Below are positions 60,936 through 64,000 of a DNA stretch of 64,000 nt, piece by piece (the first letter of the stretch is position 1; every line of letters starts with the position of its first letter). Origin of the DNA: Salminus brasiliensis (lineage: Eukaryota > Chordata > Actinopteri > Characiformes > Bryconidae). The stretch spans positions 21,160,943-21,224,942 of the forward strand of contig NC_132887.1 in NCBI RefSeq assembly GCF_030463535.1, in the 5' to 3' direction. Made by a program: the position numbers and the translations under genes. The notes under the pieces are model-generated. The model saw only the letters and a list, made by a program, of their open reading frames with translations. It was not told where the DNA came from and did not search any database.

Positions 60936-62856
60936 CTTTATTGATCCCGAAGGAAATTAAGCTACTTTCTACTATTTTGCTAGTAGAGTAGGACTCTCCG
61001 GAGCAGGTAACCATGAACTTTGCTGGCACCATGCCTAATGCCAGACGTGGGGTACAGGGGTATAACCCCCCCCAGTATTGAGCTGTGGAGCAGTGTGGAG
61101 CAGTGTTCTCTGGAATGATGGTGCTCCATCCAATATTTTTGAGTCCAATATTTTTAAGCTTTTAAACATCCTGACCTCATCAACGCTCTTGTTGCTGAAA
61201 ATCCTGACAGCAATGCTTCAAAATCTAGTAGATCCCTGGTCACGAGACAGTTACTCCAACAAAAGCAGCATTTAAAAATATATATATTTCCACTACACAG
61301 TCACATCGTTCATTTTATATTTTCATCTAGCAGAGGGAAGTTTTGCGGGTATCACAGCTATTGGCTCATTATCTGCTAAATGCTTTCTTCTTTTGGCTGA
61401 GTATAGAAACACATATGTGAAACAGGACATGCATGCATTTGAGGGCAAATTATATATGATAGTGAGGAACTGGTGAGCTAATTCATCAACTCATTCCAAC
61501 TGAAATCTCCACATGCTCCAATATGCTTTTGAATTTTAATGAATGAAAGCTACTGCAAGTTAAGGTGGAGAAGTCCACCATACTAGTACACTATTCTAAA
61601 CACAGAATCAATGTGTTGTTTCTTTGGTCTCGCAGGCAACTCCAGAAAAGGACAATGATCTACTGAGTGTCAAGGTTACTCTGAAAAACGCTAAAAAGCT
61701 GAGCCTTCAGACTGGCTGGCAACTGAATGGGTTCCTTGACATACTCAGTGGCTTTAAAGTTAAACTGCCTGCTGTCACAGCCGCTCTTCATGACTTCGTC
61801 AACAAATACCACAAAGCTCATTTTGGCATGGACCTTAATCGTGCTGTCTCAAAGCTGAAGAACGCAATATCGAACAGCATCGACAGAGCTTATAACGAGC
61901 TCCCCAAGACGCTTGATGCCATGCAGAACTCAATTGAGTACCTGAGTCAGCAAAGTACAGAGATGGTGAAGAGGACTGTAGAGAATATGCCAAAGATGGA
62001 CTTCCAGGAGATGAGCAGCAGGGTCTCTACCAACGTAAAGGAACTGCTTAAAAGTTATGAGAAAAACGTCAGGGTTCTACTGGATGCCATCATGAAGTTT
62101 CTGAGTGAGACCAAGTTCCACCTGCCAGGGTTGGAGGAGAAGCTGACTGGTCAGGAGTTGTACAACAAGATGAGACGCTCCATTTCGATGGCAGTCAAGC
62201 GGGCTGCCAGTAGATTCACCAGCCTCATGGAGACTATAGTCGACACCATTTTCAGCTACATCAGTGGAATGAATTTCAGCCTTCCAGGTACAGATGTAGT
62301 CATCAACGGTGGGGAGTTTTTGAAGGACCTGAAGGCTGCTGTGAGATCTGCACAGGATCAAATCATTCAAGCAATGAAGAAGTGGGAAGGTGTGAAGCTA
62401 GAGAAGCTCCTTCAAAACCTGAGTAACTTTGTAAAACTCTGCATCCAGAGGACAGGGGAGTTCATCGCTTCTTTGAAGATGGAGAAGCTAGAGGAGCTGT
62501 CCGCTCACGTCAGTGGTGTTTACACAGAGGCCAGAAACTGCCCAGTGATGCAAGAAATTACTAAACAGATTGAAGCGGCCAAAGTAAATGCAGCTGAATA
62601 CAAAAACAAAGCAAAACTGAGGGTCCAAGAGGTCTACAGTGAGATATCTATGGAGCGCCTCAATTCAGAGATGAGTGAAGTTATTTCAGTGTTAGAGAAT
62701 CGTCTTCGCACTAGCGCTGAAGAAGCCATTGAATATGCAAAGAAAGCTTCACAGCATACCCAGCCTTACATACGGGTAACCAGCAAAAAGGTAGATGTGG
62801 ATATTCCTCTGCCTTTCTACTGGAACTCTTTCAGTGAATGGCCCAGCATGACTTAA
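39734..62856 (+). CDS. apob: Apolipoprotein B, complete 29-exon coding region (4,423 aa)
   Basis: ApoB is the single structural protein of VLDL, LDL and chylomicron-like particles. It is loaded with lipid in the ER by the microsomal triglyceride transfer protein and secreted by liver, gut and, in fish, the yolk syncytial layer. CDS = join(39734..39788, 40672..40728, 41204..41316, 41456..41604, 42413..42560, 42663..42815, 42966..43090, 44134..44222, 44326..44773, 45487..45601, 45757..45900, 46037..46242, 46403..46607, 46700..46879, 47105..47320, 47407..47574, 48037..48242, 48954..49136, 49466..49596, 49707..49917, 50101..50273, 50368..50543, 51242..51363, 51532..51905, 52345..59919, 60008..60119, 60336..60365, 60537..60723, 61636..62856). 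All introns are GT-AG, all phases match, and the sum is 13,272 nt including TAA. Translation follows human apoB along its length, for example [22 protein letters not shown] and RFNQYKYN. The start ATG is followed by a hydrophobic leader. Human apoB is 4,563 aa; most of the shortfall is at the C-terminus. Which teleost paralogue (apoba or apobb) this is cannot be told here. Confidence 0.97.
40117..40166. repeat. (TA)25 microsatellite, apoB intron 1
   Basis: Uninterrupted TA run of about 50 bp. A second shorter run is at 40328-40351. Confidence 0.9.
40179..40331 (+). repeat. Repeat family B copy, apoB intron 1
   Basis: Shares TCATTGGAAGTCAGTTTAAA, AAGTCATTTTGGTCCATTTC and TTGACACAATA with the other family B copies. 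Confidence 0.55.
43235..43375 (+). repeat. Repeat family B copy, apoB intron 7
   Basis: Contains TTTTAATTGGTCCGTCCATC, GACACAATGTAAAGAACAAG and GAAAAATGGCAGAAATAGAG, the best-preserved 3' half of family B here. Confidence 0.6.
43810..43858 (+). mobile_element. LINE 3' end with TTATC tail, apoB intron 7
   Basis: CCACTGTGGGACTAATAAAG followed by ATTATCTTATCTTATCTTA is the familiar 3' end of a teleost non-LTR element with a pentamer tail. Only the last 50 bp are present. Confidence 0.6.
45342..45385. repeat. (TA)n microsatellite, apoB intron 9
   Basis: About 44 bp of TA about 100 bp upstream of the exon 10 acceptor. Confidence 0.9.
48312..48470 (+). repeat. Repeat family B copy, apoB intron 17
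   Basis: Contains TCTCCAAAACTGTACTTTTA, GGAGAAGGAAGAAGCATTCT and TTTCTATTGGTCAGTCGATC. Confidence 0.6.
48954..51905 (+). other. apob: apoB exons 18-24: start of the beta1 region
   Basis: Residues about 926-1382. The exons encode amphipathic beta-strand sequence that in apoB begins neutral-lipid binding. Recognisable stretches are [11 protein letters not shown] (a likely disulfide), [30 protein letters not shown], and [14 protein letters not shown] near the end of exon 24. Exon lengths are 183, 131, 211, 173, 176, 122 and 374 nt. Intron 24 carries a dispersed repeat. Confidence 0.9.
52060..52262 (+). repeat. Repeat family B copy, apoB intron 24
   Basis: Contains ATCTCCAAAATGGTGACTTT, GAATGGAAGTCAATGTAAAA and ACACAGTGTACAGAGCAGCT. 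It ends about 80 bp before the giant exon. Confidence 0.6.
54320..55860 (+). other. apob: apoB alpha2 region: amphipathic helices
   Basis: Residues about 2040-2555 change from beta-strand sequence to charged, leucine- and isoleucine-rich helices (for example [42 protein letters not shown]). Proline is scarce. In human apoB this is the alpha2 domain, thought to make the particle surface flexible. It corresponds to the stretch that contains the apoB-48 end in mammals. Confidence 0.8.
55858..56290 (+). other. apob: apoB VP-rich beta-strand repeats
   Basis: Directly after the helical region come short repeated strands of the type VPAF, VPSK, VPEV and IPTLN, spaced about 10-15 residues apart. Similar clusters recur around 57,770-57,990 and 59,270-59,480. 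They match the proline-containing amphipathic strands known from the beta regions of apoB and are not an assembly artefact. Confidence 0.75.
58197..58226 (+). other. apob: apoB LDL-receptor-binding basic cluster (site B)
   Basis: Codons spell [10 protein letters not shown], about residues 3334-3343. This aligns with human site B, whose core RKRGLK binds the LDL receptor. All basic positions of the core are kept (K-K-R-G-L-K). The downstream arginine that matches the human site changed in familial defective apoB (by alignment L-R-R-V-Y-A) is also present, codon 58725-58727. Confidence 0.85.
60336..60365 (+). other. apob: apoB microexon 27 (30 nt)
   Basis: A 30-nt exon encoding about ten residues (IKREEPSDS plus split codons) between a TTTTTCTTACACAG acceptor and a GTAAAT donor. 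It keeps the frame: 2 nt of a codon before and 2 nt after, so skipping it would also keep the frame. Human APOB has no exon at this place, so this is either gained in fish or lost in mammals. Confidence 0.85.
60748..61280 (-). mobile_element. MITE family A with nested inserts, apoB intron 28
   Basis: Begins ACATGTCCAAATGTTTGTGG, 25 bp after the exon 28 donor. It is interrupted by a CA run (60,833-60,869), a GATA run (60,887-60,935) and a LINE 3' end (ACTTTATTGATCCCGAAGG). It resumes with ACCATGCCTAATGCCA and ends near 61,280. Confidence 0.65.
61636..62856 (+). other. apob: apoB exon 29: C-terminal helical domain
   Basis: The last coding exon, 406 residues (4018-4423), starts at the GCAG acceptor before GCAACTCCAG and ends in [24 protein letters not shown] aligns with the conserved start of the human alpha3 region. 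The rest is helical and charged. It is shorter than the roughly 570 residues of human exon 29, so the fish protein ends earlier. Confidence 0.9.
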
Positions 62857-63050
62857 AATATTTGAAATGTAATATTTGAACTTTTTTGTTGGTTTGTTTT
62901 AAAAATACCTGTAACTGTTATGCTTACTTAAGAATAATGTGTGATATTGTGTGTATAATTTTGTATTGTGTTCATAATTGTTAATATGTGGTGAAGAAAT
63001 GTTTAAGCCACTCCTACGACATAAATAAAGTCTTTGTTTGCATTAAAAAT
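62857..63050 (+). other. apob: apoB 3' UTR and poly(A) signal
   Basis: After TAA comes a T-rich untranslated stretch. AATAAA lies at 63024-63029, followed about 25 bp on by a GT- and T-rich segment, as expected for cleavage near 63,040-63,050. The 3' UTR would be about 190 nt. A second AATAAA at 63832-63837 is too distant to assign. Confidence 0.8.
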
Positions 63051-64000
63051 GTTGATGAAGGGCATTTTCTTTACTGTTTTACTAGGAGTTCATAGACATT
63101 TAGTGCAATGGATTTCTGTGTGGCAGCTTTTAGAAGCAGTGGACTCTGAGAACTGAGTTTCACCACCACCAGTGATCAATTCTGACTAGATAAGTTTCTC
63201 CAGAAGTCAGAGTTTCACACCAAATCACCCTGAATATATATATATATTTTGTTTACATCAGAATTCCACAAAACTATAATTTTTTTAACAGTGCGGCTAA
63301 TGGTTTTAAATAGAAATTCATCAAAGACATACAAAACAAGCTGTAGCATTTGGTCAAGCTGTAGGGAACTTGGGTAGTGGGTATGCTTATGTTCTGGGGA
63401 GTATTTCTGCTGCTCTAACACACACTTTGAATCAGTTCAGAGGGGCTGGATGATTTTTTGATTGTTTACTTGGCTTAGGTAAAATCCCCAAATCCTTCAA
63501 GGCAGGGATTCCAAAGGACCCAAACTAGGAATCACTGTTCTGAATAATTTCTTAGGGGCACTAGTGAGCAAGAAAATACTGATTAATACAAATAAAACAA
63601 GGGAAATTGGTAAAAGTTTAACAGCGGCCTTGTAGCACAGGGTGGACAAATGTGTCGGTGAATTAGAGAACCAAAAAATTCTCACATGATTCTCCAAGAG
63701 TGTGACAGTACTGCTGGTACCATGGTACTTCATTGTTATGTGAATAGCTAATGATAATAATGAAGATAACTAACGCTTCTATGTATTTGTAACTGTAAAA
63801 TATTGGCATAAAGTCCTGCATGCTGTGCAACAATAAAGGAGCATTACTGCCTAACCGTTCCCTAGATAGATTATTGGAATGGAATTCTTCCAGATCTCAT
63901 CAGGGGGTCTTTTGTGGGCCACGCTTGTAGTTTAAGACAATGCAGACTTGCTGAATCACATACAACTAAACTCTTACAAGTAAATGCAGCACTCTCTCTG
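63051..64000. other. ApoB downstream flank
   Basis: AT-rich spacer without recognised gene or element. An AATAAA at 63832-63837 has no assigned transcript. Confidence 0.5.

Noticed and set aside
63832..63837. Distal poly(A) signal of apoB
   Set aside because: It is about 800 bp past a well-formed signal and site, with no sequence evidence for a longer transcript.

Overview
This is vertebrate nuclear DNA, almost certainly from a ray-finned fish. The genes are split by introns with GT-AG borders. The spacer DNA is AT-rich and full of old fish-type transposons: L2-like LINE 3' ends with the AAATGTAAATG tail, several Tc1 transposase relics, small inverted-repeat elements and a tRNA-derived SINE. 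The repeat mix resembles otophysan fishes (characins, catfishes), but that is an impression from memory. No prokaryotic gene, CRISPR array or operon is present.

Layout: 1-29,100 is a gene desert made of transposon relics and unexplained AT-rich DNA. The most structured part is 509-7,830, where LINE pieces and a 328-bp non-LINE segment have been joined and copied twice. From 29,100 to 33,500 lies a small two-exon gene on the minus strand, a homologue of human C1orf115 (RDD1), with a CpG-rich promoter and a perfect NRF1 palindrome. From 33,500 to 39,500 there is more spacer with a SINE, degenerate tandem repeats and a 38-bp tandem repeat. From about 39,540 to 63,050 lies a complete apolipoprotein B gene on the plus strand.

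The apoB gene can be assembled by eye into 29 coding exons with GT-AG introns and matching phases. The CDS is 13,272 nt and encodes 4,423 residues. It has a signal peptide, the vitellogenin-like lipid-transfer N-terminus, a giant 7,575-nt exon holding most of the beta1, alpha2 and beta2 lipid-binding regions, the basic LDL-receptor-binding cluster (KKRGLK), and a shorter C-terminal helical domain. Compared with the human gene it appears to have one fewer intron in the 5' half (a 448-nt exon 9) and one extra 30-nt microexon near the 3' end. The promoter has a TATA box and two HNF4-type motifs, as expected for a liver, gut and yolk-syncytium gene. No APOBEC1-type editing site for a short apoB-48 form is visible.

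The two genes are not functionally linked as far as the sequence shows. No obviously new biological system was found. The most unusual items are the chimeric LINE segment carrying a splice-competent exon-like piece, the apoB microexon, and an apoB splice acceptor whose pyrimidine tract is displaced by a run of A.
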